DNA of 64,000 nucleotides, taken from positions 62,001 to 126,000 of the forward strand of contig JAYRVF010000006.1 in NCBI GenBank assembly GCA_041918675.1. The letters run 5' to 3'. This DNA is from SCUB01 sp041918675 (lineage in GTDB: Bacteria > Pseudomonadota > Alphaproteobacteria > Rhizobiales > Xanthobacteraceae). How positions within the stretch are numbered: position 1 is the stretch's first letter; every line of letters begins with the position of its first letter. Below, piece after piece: positions 1 through 8,424 of the stretch. The notes beneath the pieces are model-generated. The model was not told the origin of the DNA. It was given only the letters and a program-made list of their open reading frames with translations, and made no database searches. The position numbers and the translations under genes are program-made.

Positions 1-41
1 AGTGTTTGGAGCGGTCCGGCGCGGGACCGAAGGGCAAGGCG

Positions 42-1580
42 ATGTTCGACACCTTAAGCGAGCGGCTGTCTGGCATTCTCGACCGGCTCACCGGGCGCGG
101 CGCCTTGTCGGAGGCCGATGTCGACGCCGCGATGCGCGAGATCCGCCGCGCGCTGCTCGAAGCCGACGTCGCGCTCGAAGTCGTGCGCGACTTCACCGCG
201 CGCGTGCGCGAGCAGGCGATCGGCGCGACCGTCATCAAGTCGGTCACGCCGGGGCAGATGGTCGTCAAGATCGTCCATGACGAATTGATCCGCACGCTCG
301 GCGCCGACAGCCAGGCGATCGACCTCAACGCCCCGCCGCCGGTCGCGATCATGATGGTCGGCCTGCAGGGCTCGGGCAAGACGACGACCACGGCCAAGCT
401 GGCCCGGCGGCTGAGCGAGCGCGACAAGCGCAAGGTGCTGATGGCCTCGCTCGACGTGCGCCGGCCGGCCGCGATGGAACAGCTCGCCGTGCTCGGCCGC
501 GACGTCGGCGTCGACACGCTGCCGATCGTCGCCGGCCAGGCGCCGCCGCAAATCGCGCGCCGCGCGCTGGAAGCCGGTCGCCTGGGCGGCTACGACGTGG
601 TGCTGCTCGACACCGCCGGCCGCACCACGCTCGACGAGGAAATGATGACGGAGGCCGCGACGGTGAAAACCGCCGCCGATCCGCATGAAGTGCTGCTCGT
701 CGCCGACGCGCTGACCGGCCAGGACGCCGTCAATCTCGCCCGCGCCTTCAACGAGCGCGTCGGCCTGACCGGCATCGTGCTCACGCGCGTCGACGGCGAC
801 GGGCGCGGCGGCGCGGCGCTGTCGATGCGCGCGGTGACGGCCAAGCCGATCAAGCTCATCGGCGTCGGCGAAAAGATGGACGCGATCGAGGATTTCCATC
901 CCGACCGCATCGCCGGCCGCATTCTCGGCATGGGCGACGTCGTCTCGCTCGTTGAAAAAGCCGCCGCCAATATCGACGCGGAAAAGGCCGCGCGCGTCGC
1001 CGAGAAGATGCGCAAGGGCGCGTTCGATCTCGCCGATCTGCGCGACCAGCTCCTGCAGATGCAGAAGCTCGGCGGTCTCGGCGGACTGATGGGCATGCTG
1101 CCGGGCGTCGCCAAGATGAAGAATCAAATCGCGTCGGCCAATCTCGACGACCGCGTGCTCAAGCGTCAGGTCGCCGTCATCGATTCGATGACGCGCGCGG
1201 AGCGCAAGAATCCGGACCTGCTCAAGGCCAGCCGCAAGAAGCGCATCGCCGCCGGCGCGGGCGTCAAGGTCGAGGACGTGAACAAGCTACTCAAGATGCA
1301 CTGGACCATGGCCGACGTGATGAAGGCGATGGGCAAGCGCGGGCCGATGGCGGGCCTCGCCAACATGATGGGGATCGGCTCCGGCATGCCCTCGCCGGAG
1401 GAAATGGCCAAGCTCGCCGAAAAGATGCCGGGCGGCGTTCCCGGCGGCATGGCGAACCTGCCGAAGGATTTGCCGAAGGGATTCCCGGGCGGAGGCGGCC
1501 TGCCGCCGAATTTCCCCGGCCTGCCGGGATTGGGCGGCAAGCCCTTCTTGCCGGGCTTTCCGCCGGGGAAGAAGAAATGA
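42..1580 (+). CDS. ffh: Signal recognition particle GTPase Ffh (SRP54)
   Basis: Ffh binds signal sequences on nascent chains and, with SRP RNA and FtsY, delivers ribosomes to the membrane. The 512-residue protein has the N-terminal helical N domain, then the GTPase domain with P-loop GLQGSGKTTTTAKLA near residue 110 and DTAGR near 190. A methionine- and glycine-rich M domain (GGLGGLMGMLPG) follows, and the tail is rich in Gly, Pro and Phe. An in-frame TTG at 6 would add 12 residues, but the ATG at 42 follows a purine-rich AAGGGCAAGG and begins with the usual MFDTLSERL. Its stop overlaps the next start by 4 bases, so it is probably translationally coupled to the MaoC-like gene. Identity is certain from the family motifs. 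Confidence 0.97.
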   Translation: MFDTLSERLSGILDRLTGRGALSEADVDAAMREIRRALLEADVALEVVRDFTARVREQAIGATVIKSVTPGQMVVKIVHDELIRTLGADSQAIDLNAPPPVAIMMVGLQGSGKTTTTAKLARRLSERDKRKVLMASLDVRRPAAMEQLAVLGRDVGVDTLPIVAGQAPPQIARRALEAGRLGGYDVVLLDTAGRTTLDEEMMTEAATVKTAADPHEVLLVADALTGQDAVNLARAFNERVGLTGIVLTRVDGDGRGGAALSMRAVTAKPIKLIGVGEKMDAIEDFHPDRIAGRILGMGDVVSLVEKAAANIDAEKAARVAEKMRKGAFDLADLRDQLLQMQKLGGLGGLMGMLPGVAKMKNQIASANLDDRVLKRQVAVIDSMTRAERKNPDLLKASRKKRIAAGAGVKVEDVNKLLKMHWTMADVMKAMGKRGPMAGLANMMGIGSGMPSPEEMAKLAEKMPGGVPGGMANLPKDLPKGFPGGGGLPPNFPGLPGLGGKPFLPGFPPGKKK

Positions 1581-1999
1581 TTCATTCGGCGCCCCATGAG
1601 CGTTTCGGCGCGACCATTCCGCTTCAGCCCGACGCGGTGAGCGCGTTCGCGCATGCCGCCGGCGATCACAATCCCCTGCATCACGACGATGCCTTCGCCG
1701 CCACCACGCGCTTCGGCCGCCGCCTGGCGAGCGGTCCGCAGACGACCGCGCATCTGATGGCGTTGACGGCGTCGCATTTCGCCGCGCGCGGCGCGATGGT
1801 CGGACTGGAATTCTGGTTCCGGTTCAACAAGCCGATTTATGCCGACGAAACGATCGCCCTCGAATGGCTGATCGTGTCGGTCAAGGAGAATTCCCGGAGC
1901 CGCGGCGAGATCATCGATCTGCGCGGCCGCATCCGGAATGAACGAGGCGAAACGGCCGTCGGCGCGAAAGGACGCGTCCTGGTCACCGACCGCCTCTGA
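1577..1999 (+). CDS. MaoC-like (R)-specific enoyl-CoA hydratase family protein
   Basis: A 140-residue hot-dog fold protein of the MaoC dehydratase family. The hydratase signature AAGDHNPLHHDDAFA lies at residues 27-41 and contains the Asp-His pair that hydrates enoyl-CoA in characterised members. A second conserved stretch, LASGPQTTAHLMA, follows. The start ATG overlaps the ffh stop (ATGA), and rpsP starts 34 bases downstream, so it sits inside the translation operon. The substrate cannot be read from sequence; fatty acyl-CoA is the family norm. Its presence between ffh and rpsP has no obvious functional link to protein targeting. Confidence 0.85.
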   Translation: MIHSAPHERFGATIPLQPDAVSAFAHAAGDHNPLHHDDAFAATTRFGRRLASGPQTTAHLMALTASHFAARGAMVGLEFWFRFNKPIYADETIALEWLIVSVKENSRSRGEIIDLRGRIRNERGETAVGAKGRVLVTDRL

Positions 2000-2033
2000 G
2001 AAATCCCGCTCACCTTCAGGAAAGGAAACTCAC

Positions 2034-2363
2034 ATGTCCGTCGTACTTCGCATGGCCCGCGCGGGCACCAAGAAGCGCCCGTTTTATCACATCGTCGTCG
2101 CCGACTCGCGCTTTCCGCGCGACGGCCGCTTCATCGAGCGTCTCGGCTACTACAATCCACTGCTGCCGAAGGACAACGCCGACCGCCTCAAGCTCGACCT
2201 CGACAAGGTGAAGGCGTGGATCGCCAAGGGCGCCCAGCCCTCCGATCGCGTGATGCGTTTCCTCGACGCCGCCGGCGTCGCCAAGCGCGAGGCGCGCAAC
2301 AATCCGGAAAAGGCCGTGCCGCGCAAGGAGCGCAAGGCCGCGGCCGCCGCGGCCGCCGGCTGA
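2034..2363 (+). CDS. rpsP: 30S ribosomal protein S16
   Basis: A 109-residue S16 protein of the small ribosomal subunit, important in 30S assembly. The N-terminus SVVLRMARAGTKKRPFYHIV and RFIERLGYYNP are classic S16 motifs. The C-terminus carries a basic and alanine-rich extension common in alphaproteobacteria. Codons open upstream of 2034 are not used: the ATG at 2034 follows the Shine-Dalgarno AGGAAAGGA and gives the canonical N-terminus. rimM begins 24 bases after the stop, in the usual rpsP-rimM-trmD-rplS order. Confidence 0.98.
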   Translation: MSVVLRMARAGTKKRPFYHIVVADSRFPRDGRFIERLGYYNPLLPKDNADRLKLDLDKVKAWIAKGAQPSDRVMRFLDAAGVAKREARNNPEKAVPRKERKAAAAAAAG

Positions 2364-2387
2364 TCCGGCCCGTGCCGGTGACCGCGC

Positions 2388-2963
2388 ATGTCGGCTGAAG
2401 ATCATGCGCAGAAGAAAATCTGCGTCGCGCGTATCGGCGCGGCGCATGGCGTCAAGGGAGAGGTGCGGCTGTGGCCGTTCACCGAGGATCCGCTGGCGCT
2501 CAAGGGCTACGGCCCGCTTGAAACCGCCGACGGCGCGCGGCGCTTCGAGATCACGGCCCTGCGCGCGGCCAAGGATCATCTCGTCGCGCGCTTCGCCGGT
2601 ATCGACACGCGCGACGCGGCGGAAGCGCTCAACGGGCTCGAGCTCCATGTCCCGCGCGCGCGCCTGCCCGCGCCCGCGCCGGGCGAGTTCTACCACGCCG
2701 ACCTGATCGGGCTTGCCGCGCGATCGCCGAAGGGCGCGTCGCTCGGCCGGATCGTCGCCGTGCATAATTTCGGCGCTGGGGATATTCTGGAACTCAAGCC
2801 GGCGGACGGAGGGGCCTCGCTGCTGCTGCCGTTTTCCGACGCCGTCGCGCCGATCGTCGACGTGGCGGGCGGCACGATCGTGGTCGATCTTCCGGCCGCG
2901 GGCGCGGGAGGCGCGGGTGCCGGCAAGATGCCCGGCCGCGCGGCCGACGAAGGCGGGGGCTGA
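2388..2963 (+). CDS. rimM: 16S rRNA processing protein RimM
   Basis: RimM is a 30S maturation factor that helps assemble the 3' head domain and binds S19. The 191-residue protein has the N-terminal RimM domain (CVARIGAAHGVKGEVRLWPFTEDP, residues about 11-34) and the PRC-barrel domain around GEFYHADLIGL and DILELKP. The Gly/Ala-rich C-terminal 25 residues look lineage specific. It lies between rpsP and trmD, with 6 bases before trmD, as in most bacteria. Confidence 0.95.
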   Translation: MSAEDHAQKKICVARIGAAHGVKGEVRLWPFTEDPLALKGYGPLETADGARRFEITALRAAKDHLVARFAGIDTRDAAEALNGLELHVPRARLPAPAPGEFYHADLIGLAARSPKGASLGRIVAVHNFGAGDILELKPADGGASLLLPFSDAVAPIVDVAGGTIVVDLPAAGAGGAGAGKMPGRAADEGGG

Positions 2964-2969
2964 CATCCC

Positions 2970-3686
2970 ATGTGGACCGCGACCGTCCTCACTTTGTTTC
3001 CGGAAATGTTTCCGGGGCCGCTCGGCCTGAGCCTTGCCGGGCGCGCGCTGACCTCCGGCTTGTGGCTGCTTGCGACGCGCGACATCCGCGACCACGCGAA
3101 CGACCGGCATCGCAGCGTCGACGATACGCCGGCCGGCGGCGGGCCGGGCATGGTGCTGCGCGCCGACGTGCTGGCGCGCGCGATCGACGCGGCCGATCCC
3201 CAACGCGTCCATCCCCGCCTCTTGATGAGCCCGCGGGGCAGTCCGCTGACGCAGGAATTCGTGCGGGCGCTAGCCGCCGGTCCCGGACCGCTCATCGTCT
3301 GCGGCCGCTTCGAGGGCATCGACGAGCGCGTTATCGAGGCGCGCGGCCTTAAGGAGGTGTCGATCGGCGATTACGTGCTCTCGGGCGGGGAGATCGCCGC
3401 CATGGCGCTGATCGACGCCTGCGTGCGGCTGCTGCCCGGGGTGATGGGCGCGGCGCTCTCGAAGGCGGAGGAGAGCTTCTCCGAGGGCCTGCTCGAATAC
3501 CCCCAATACACCCGGCCACAGGATTTCGAGGGCCGGGCGATCCCGGAAATCCTCCTGTCGGGCGACCATGGCCGGATCGCCGCCTGGCGCAAAAGCCAGG
3601 CCGAAAACCTCACCAAGGCCCGCCGTCCCGACCTCTGGAGCGCCTATCTCGCCGCCTCCCGGGCCAAAAAGCCGCCGGAAGGGTGA
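2970..3686 (+). CDS. trmD: tRNA (guanine-N1)-methyltransferase TrmD
   Basis: TrmD methylates G37 of tRNAs with S-adenosylmethionine and so prevents +1 frameshifting. The 238-residue SPOUT protein starts MWTATVLTLFPEMFPG. It has the substrate stretch NDRHRSVDDTPAGGGPGMVL, and the knotted SAM site appears as CGRFEGIDERV, SIGDYVLSGGEIAAM and QYTRPQDFEG. Length and order match the family. It is followed by 177 bases before rplS. Confidence 0.97.
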   Translation: MWTATVLTLFPEMFPGPLGLSLAGRALTSGLWLLATRDIRDHANDRHRSVDDTPAGGGPGMVLRADVLARAIDAADPQRVHPRLLMSPRGSPLTQEFVRALAAGPGPLIVCGRFEGIDERVIEARGLKEVSIGDYVLSGGEIAAMALIDACVRLLPGVMGAALSKAEESFSEGLLEYPQYTRPQDFEGRAIPEILLSGDHGRIAAWRKSQAENLTKARRPDLWSAYLAASRAKKPPEG

Positions 3687-3863
3687 CAAATGCCCTGGGG
3701 TGGCGTATAGGGGCGCCCAATTCGCTGGAAGACAACGGGCTTTTTCCGCCGGACTGGGCGGCCCGGGTTTTGACGGCGATTCCCGACAACCAGCTCCGTC
3801 AAGGCGCTCGCAATTCAAGGCGCTCCAAGAACAGCGCCACCAATGCAAATGGAGATCTTAGCG

Positions 3864-4250
3864 ATGAACCTCATTCAGACCCTCGAACAGGAACAGCTCG
3901 CCAAGCTCTCCGTCGGCAAGGCGATTCCCGAATTCGGCCCGGGCGACACGATCATCGTCAACGTCAAGGTGGTGGAAGGCGAGCGCAGCCGCGTCCAGGC
4001 CTATGAGGGCGTGTGCATCGGCCGTTCCGGCGGCGGGCTCAATGAGAGCTTCACCGTGCGCAAGATTTCCTATGGCGAGGGCGTCGAACGCGTCTTTCCG
4101 CTCTATTCGCCGATGATCGACTCGATCAAGCTGGTGCGTCGCGGCAAGGTGCGCCGCGCCAAGCTCTATTACCTGCGCGGCCGGCGCGGCAAGTCCGCGC
4201 GCATCGTCGAGAAGCAGGACCGCCAGGCGGGCAAGGCGGCGAGCGAGTAA
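3864..4250 (+). CDS. rplS: 50S ribosomal protein L19
   Basis: A 128-residue L19 protein located at the 30S-50S interface. Motifs include FGPGDTIIVNVKVVEGERSRVQAYEGVCIGR and the tail RRGKVRRAKLYYLRGRRGKSARI. An upstream in-frame ATG at 3843 exists, but the ATG at 3864 is preceded by GGAG at 3851-3854 at good spacing and gives the normal MNLIQTLEQEQ start. It ends the translation block; the next gene is convergent. Confidence 0.97.
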   Translation: MNLIQTLEQEQLAKLSVGKAIPEFGPGDTIIVNVKVVEGERSRVQAYEGVCIGRSGGGLNESFTVRKISYGEGVERVFPLYSPMIDSIKLVRRGKVRRAKLYYLRGRRGKSARIVEKQDRQAGKAASE

Positions 4251-4254
4251 GATC

Positions 4255-4281
4255 GCCCGCGCCGGCGCCCCTTCGGCGGGC
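4255..4281. terminator. Possible hairpin between convergent rplS and VOC gene
   Basis: GCCCGCGCCG pairs with CGGCGGGC across a short C-rich loop, with a 2-base bulge, in the 44-base gap between two converging genes. There is no T-run, so a rho-independent role is only a suggestion. Confidence 0.3.
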
Positions 4282-4294
4282 GTCGTCGCCTGTC

Positions 4295-4750
4295 TCAAAG
4301 CCCCCAGAACTTCATGAACGACTTGGCCACGTCGCCGAGGCCGTTTTCGGCCGGCGCCGAGATCATCCAGCGATGGCCGAAGGGATCGCGCAGTATCGCA
4401 AGGCGCGTCCCCCACAGCGAATTGGTCGGCTGCATCTCGCTGGTCGCGCCGAGCTTGAGCGCGCGCTCCAGCACCTCGTCGACCTTGCCGGGCTCGCCGT
4501 ATTCGAGGCTGATCGAGACGGTGGCGAAGTCGCCCGGCATCGGCACGCGCGTCTTGGCGAATTCCGGAAACGGATCGGCCAGCATCACCGCCCCGCCATT
4601 GATCTCCAATTCGCAATGGGCGATGCGCACGCCGTCGAGCGAGGGCATCAGGGCCTTCTGCTTGGCCTCGAACACCGTGGTGTAGAAGGCGATCGCCGCG
4701 GCCGCCGGCGAGACGGTCAGATAGGGGGAGACGGGAGGGCGGGACGCCAT
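4295..4750 (-). CDS. VOC-family glyoxalase/PhnB-like protein
   Basis: A 151-residue protein of the vicinal oxygen chelate superfamily, PhnB-like subgroup. The N-terminal half has SPYLTVSPAAAAIAFYTTVFEAK. The middle has IAHCELEINGGAVMLAD, and the end has WGTRLAILRDPFGHRWMIS, the typical repeat of two beta-alpha-beta-beta-beta modules. Such proteins are often annotated glyoxalase or bleomycin resistance-like, but no substrate can be assigned. It is divergent from leuC with 150 bases between the starts. Confidence 0.8.
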   Translation of the reverse strand: MASRPPVSPYLTVSPAAAAIAFYTTVFEAKQKALMPSLDGVRIAHCELEINGGAVMLADPFPEFAKTRVPMPGDFATVSISLEYGEPGKVDEVLERALKLGATSEMQPTNSLWGTRLAILRDPFGHRWMISAPAENGLGDVAKSFMKFWGL

Positions 4751-4900
4751 GGGTCACCGAAAATCATCGCTTGATCAATTCCTTGATACTTTCCCCCACC
4801 GGCAATTGCGAGTAAAAAGCCCGCTTTCCAACGCATGATGCCTTCGGCCCGCGGACGTTCGGCGGGTGCCGGTGACGGCGGGCAAACGAGGAAAGCCAGG

Positions 4901-6307
4901 ATGACGAAGCCGCGCACGCTCTATGACAAAATCTGGGACGACCACCTCGTCGATGAACAGGCCGACGGAACCTGCCTCATCTACATCGACCGGCATCTCG
5001 TCCACGAGGTCACGAGCCCGCAGGCCTTCGAGGGCCTGCGCGTGGCCGGGCGCAAGGTGCGCGCGCCGGAAAAGACGCTCGCCGTCGTTGATCACAACGT
5101 GCCGACCACCGACCGCGCCAAGCCCAATCCCGATCCCGAAAGCGCCGAGCAGATCAGGACGCTCGCCGAAAACGCGCGCGACTTCGGCATTGAATATTAC
5201 GACGAGTTCGACAAGCGGCAGGGCGTCGTCCACATCGTCGGCCCCGAGCAGGGCTTCACCCTGCCCGGCACCACCATCGTCTGCGGCGACAGCCACACCT
5301 CCACGCACGGCGCTTTCGGCGCGCTCGCCCACGGCATCGGCACGTCGGAGGTCGAGCATGTGCTCGCCACGCAAACGCTGATCCAGAAGAAGGCCAGGAA
5401 CATGCGCGTCGTCGTCGACGGCGCGCTGCCCGAGGGCGTCGGCGCCAAGGATATCATCCTCGCCATCATCGGCGAGATCGGTACCGCCGGCGGCACCGGC
5501 CACGTCATCGAATTCCGCGGCGACGCCATCACGGGCCTCTCGATGGAAGGGCGCATGACCGTCTGCAACATGACGATCGAGGGCGGCGCACGCGCCGGCC
5601 TCATCGCCCCGGACGAAAAAACCTTCGCCTATCTCAAGGACCGGCCGAAGGCCCCGAAGGGCGCGGCCTGGGATCAGGCGATGCGCTATTGGGAGGGGCT
5701 CAGGAGCGACGACGGCGCGGCGTTCGACGCGACGATCCGGCTCGACGGCGCGAAACTCCCGCCGATCGTGACCTGGGGCACGAGCCCCGAGGACGTCGTC
5801 GCGATCACCGGCGTCGTGCCCGATCCGATGGCGATCGCGGACGAGAACAAGCGCGCCTCCAAGCGGCGCGCGCTCGACTATATGGGCCTCAAGGCCGGCA
5901 CCCGCATCACCGACATCACGATCGACCGCGTCTTCATCGGCTCCTGCACCAACGGCCGCATCGAGGATTTGCGCGCGGCGGCCCGCATGGTCGAGGGCAA
6001 GTCGGTCAACGCCAATGTCAACGCCATGATCGTGCCGGGCTCCGGCCTGGTGAAGGCGCAGGCCGAAGCCGAGGGGCTCGACAAGATCTTCCTCAAGGCG
6101 GGCTTCGAATGGCGCGAGCCGGGCTGCTCGATGTGCCTTGCCATGAACCCGGACAAGCTCGCGCCGGAAGAGCGCTGCGCCTCGACCTCGAACCGCAATT
6201 TCGAGGGCCGCCAGGGCTTCAAGGGCCGCACCCATCTCGTCTCGCCGGCGATGGCGGCCGCGGCCGCGATCGCGGGTCGTTTCGTCGACATCCGCGACTG
6301 GAGCTGA
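4901..6307 (+). CDS. leuC: 3-isopropylmalate dehydratase large subunit LeuC
   Basis: With LeuD this 468-residue subunit isomerises 2-isopropylmalate to 3-isopropylmalate in leucine synthesis. It has the aconitase-family motif VCGDSHTSTHGAFGALAHGIG. The [4Fe-4S] cysteines sit in GSCTNGRIEDL and in CSMCLAMNPDKL. The ATG at 4901 follows GAGGAAAGCCAGG and gives the usual MTKPRTLYDKIWDDHLV; the 22 codons open before it are not family-like. LeuD is about 8 kb away on the same strand, with the sox genes in between. Confidence 0.97.
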   Translation: MTKPRTLYDKIWDDHLVDEQADGTCLIYIDRHLVHEVTSPQAFEGLRVAGRKVRAPEKTLAVVDHNVPTTDRAKPNPDPESAEQIRTLAENARDFGIEYYDEFDKRQGVVHIVGPEQGFTLPGTTIVCGDSHTSTHGAFGALAHGIGTSEVEHVLATQTLIQKKARNMRVVVDGALPEGVGAKDIILAIIGEIGTAGGTGHVIEFRGDAITGLSMEGRMTVCNMTIEGGARAGLIAPDEKTFAYLKDRPKAPKGAAWDQAMRYWEGLRSDDGAAFDATIRLDGAKLPPIVTWGTSPEDVVAITGVVPDPMAIADENKRASKRRALDYMGLKAGTRITDITIDRVFIGSCTNGRIEDLRAAARMVEGKSVNANVNAMIVPGSGLVKAQAEAEGLDKIFLKAGFEWREPGCSMCLAMNPDKLAPEERCASTSNRNFEGRQGFKGRTHLVSPAMAAAAAIAGRFVDIRDWS

Positions 6308-6486
6308 AGCAAGCCAGGCGTCGCGCGCGGGCTCTTGGATAGCCGGTCGCGGACGAATACCGATCACGGCGATATGAAATCCGTCGCGATCGATGTCCGC
6401 GCCTGGCCATTGTCGCGCGCGCCGCGCCGGCATTATCATCCGTCCCCGTCGGGGACGATTTGTCCCGCCACGGGAGATGACGAGAG

Positions 6487-7053
6487 ATGGCGACGCGGCG
6501 TTCGGTCCTGCTGGGCGGAATTGGGCTCGGCCTTTCCTCGCTCGGCGCGCGGGCGGCCGCGGTCCTCGGCGACGACGGCATCTACCACCAGCCCTGGTTT
6601 CTCGAAAGCTTCCTTGAGCTCGCCGACGACGCGGAAGCCGCCGCCGCCAAGGGCAAGCGCTTCGCCATCATGTGGGAACTGCGCGGCTGTCCCTATTGCC
6701 GCGACACCCATCTGATCAATTTCGCCAAGCCCGAGATCGAATCCTTCGTCAAGGAGCGCTTCGACATTCTCCAGCTCAACCTGCTGGGATCGCGCGAGGT
6801 GCTCGATTTCGACGGCGAGAAGCTCGCCGAGAAGAGGCTGGCGCAGAAATACGGCGTCCGCTTCACGCCGACCTTCCAATTCTTCGACGAGAACCCGCGC
6901 GAACTCGGCGGGCGCGCGCCGCAGGCCCGCGAATCGGCGCGCTCCGTCGGCTATCTCGTGCCGAAGGATTTCCTCGCGTTGTTCCGCTACGTCGCCGAGC
7001 GGGCCTACCGCAAGGGCACGCTGCAGGAATACATCCGCTCCGGCGCGAGCTGA
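6487..7053 (+). CDS. soxW: SoxW-like periplasmic thioredoxin
   Basis: A 188-residue exported thioredoxin-fold protein. The N-terminus has a twin-arginine-like RRSVLLGGIGLGLSSLGARAAA signal. The redox centre CPYC is at residues 68-71 (RGCPYCRDTH), and GVRFTPTFQFFDENPRELGG carries the cis-proline region. SoxW proteins are coded in sox clusters and are thought to reduce Sox partners such as SoxYZ in the periplasm. It lies next to the leftward dsrE-soxX-soxA genes, with tail-to-tail orientation and 6 bases between stops. The symbol rests on the fold plus neighbourhood. Confidence 0.78.
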   Translation: MATRRSVLLGGIGLGLSSLGARAAAVLGDDGIYHQPWFLESFLELADDAEAAAAKGKRFAIMWELRGCPYCRDTHLINFAKPEIESFVKERFDILQLNLLGSREVLDFDGEKLAEKRLAQKYGVRFTPTFQFFDENPRELGGRAPQARESARSVGYLVPKDFLALFRYVAERAYRKGTLQEYIRSGAS

Positions 7054-7059
7054 CGGCGC

Positions 7060-7572
7060 TCACCCGACCTTGAGATAGGCAAATCCCTTGCTCTGCAATT
7101 CGGCGACGGTGGCGACACCGGACGGCACGAATTTCAGGAATGGATCCGTCCTGGTCTTGGCCGGATCGATCTTGAGCCGCGTGTAGGTGATCTGACAGAG
7201 ATAGGCTTCCGCGCCGAACTTGGCGAGCCCGACGAAGCGCTTGTAGATCTCCGGGTCGATCGTCTCCTTGTCCCACGGCGTTCCGGAGAGATCCTCGAGG
7301 AAGAATTTCAGTCCGGCCCCATGCGCGACGATGACGAGCTTGATCTTGAAGCCGTCGAACTCATAGGCCGAATAATGATTGAGCATGTTCTGCAGCATCT
7401 GGGAAAAACGCTGCGGATCGCCGAAGTCGCAATGATAGAGGCAGGCGACGTCGGCTTCCTTCTTGATGCTTGATAGGCTGATCGCCGCCGGATTGGCCGA
7501 GGCCGATCCGGCCGCCGCGAGCGCGCCCGAAGCCGCGATCGCCCCGACAATGCCGCGCCGTGTGGTCAGCAT
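7060..7572 (-). CDS. Exported DsrE-family protein of the sox cluster
   Basis: A 170-residue protein with a Tat-like signal (TTRRGIVGAIAASGALAAAGSASA), followed by a DsrE/DsrF-like fold: ACLYHCDFGDPQRFSQMLQNMLNHY, KIKLVIVAHGAGLKFFLED and FGAEAYLCQITYTRL. Cysteines at ACLYHC and AYLC could carry sulfur, since the third strand Cys is the persulfide site in many relatives. The start at 7572 follows GGGAG, so longer upstream codons are unlikely to be used. It is the last gene of the leftward soxA-soxX-dsrE unit. A role in handling sulfane sulfur from SoxYZ is inferred from context. Confidence 0.75.
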   Translation of the reverse strand: MLTTRRGIVGAIAASGALAAAGSASANPAAISLSSIKKEADVACLYHCDFGDPQRFSQMLQNMLNHYSAYEFDGFKIKLVIVAHGAGLKFFLEDLSGTPWDKETIDPEIYKRFVGLAKFGAEAYLCQITYTRLKIDPAKTRTDPFLKFVPSGVATVAELQSKGFAYLKVG

Positions 7573-7596
7573 GGTTTGCTCCCTTGTGGTCTCGTG

Positions 7597-7648
7597 GCAA
7601 CCGCGCGCTTGCGCGCGATGTAGCGACCACGCGCTTGCGCGCGATACG
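7597..7648. repeat. 26-bp tandem duplication with self-complementary core
   Basis: Two adjacent 26-base copies (7597-7622 and 7623-7648) differ at only a few positions. Each contains the inverted repeat CGCGC-TT-GCGCG, which can form a GC hairpin. They lie between the soxX stop and the dsrE-like start, so in the leftward transcript they would be two hairpins. This resembles REP-type elements and could set relative expression or mRNA stability. Confidence 0.7.
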
Positions 7649-7793
7649 CGCCGCCGCGTCCTCGCCGCGTCTTGGAACATCCGCCCCGGCGAGACGGGAT
7701 CGTCGCGCCGAAATGAAATGCTCCAAATTCAAAGCCGCGCGCACATCTCGACCGCGAAAGCGGCATTCGACTTTCGCCGGATTGCGCCAAGCC

Positions 7794-8408
7794 TTACTTG
7801 TTCACCGGGCTTTCCGGGTCCATCAGCAGAGCGACGACATCCCGGATCTGCTCGGGGGTCAGGATCCTGTTGGCGCCGAAGCGCGGCATCAGCGAACACG
7901 GCGCCGCCGCGTGTGAATCATAGATCTTTTCATAGACCGCCTTGATGTCGGCTTCGCCGTATTTGCGGAGCTTTCCATATTCCCGCAGGCTCGGGCCCAC
8001 CGTGCCGAAGGAAACTTCCGCCTTGGTGAGTTGGTGGCAGGCGTAGCAGTTGCCGCCATTGGGATTGCGCGGCGGATAGTCGGTGAAGCGCAAGCCGTAA
8101 CCCGACTGCGCGATCCGCTCGCCGCGATGCCAATCGCCCATCAGCTTGCCGTCCTCGGGATATTGGATCCGGGCGTGTTCGCGTTTCTGGATCTCCTCGG
8201 CGACCGCCGCCGCCGGGCTGTTGCCGCTGGCGGTGCACTGACGCATCGTCTCGTCGGGATCGAGGCGCGGCTTCCACTCATCGGGCGCGGCCGCGAAGGC
8301 GGCCTTGATGACGGCATCCTGCCGCGCGGTATCGATCGGCTGTTGGGCGAACGACGCGGTGACAACGACCGACACGATCGCGACGCCGGCCAGAACGAGT
8401 TTCTTCAT
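7794..8408 (-). CDS. soxX: SoxX, monohaem c-type cytochrome of SoxAX
   Basis: SoxX pairs with SoxA to conjugate thiosulfate oxidatively to the SoxY cysteine, passing electrons to cytochrome c. The 204-residue protein has a Sec signal (MKKLVLAGVAIVSVVVTASFA). The haem site CYACH is at 121-125, and a likely axial Met is at 174 in CSLMPRFG. PDETMRQC and GERIAQSGYGLRF are typical of the long SoxX type. soxA lies 16 bases upstream in the same direction, so the two are probably cotranscribed. Confidence 0.93.
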   Translation of the reverse strand: MKKLVLAGVAIVSVVVTASFAQQPIDTARQDAVIKAAFAAAPDEWKPRLDPDETMRQCTASGNSPAAAVAEEIQKREHARIQYPEDGKLMGDWHRGERIAQSGYGLRFTDYPPRNPNGGNCYACHQLTKAEVSFGTVGPSLREYGKLRKYGEADIKAVYEKIYDSHAAAPCSLMPRFGANRILTPEQIRDVVALLMDPESPVNK

Positions 8409-8424
8409 CGGATGTCCTCCCGGC

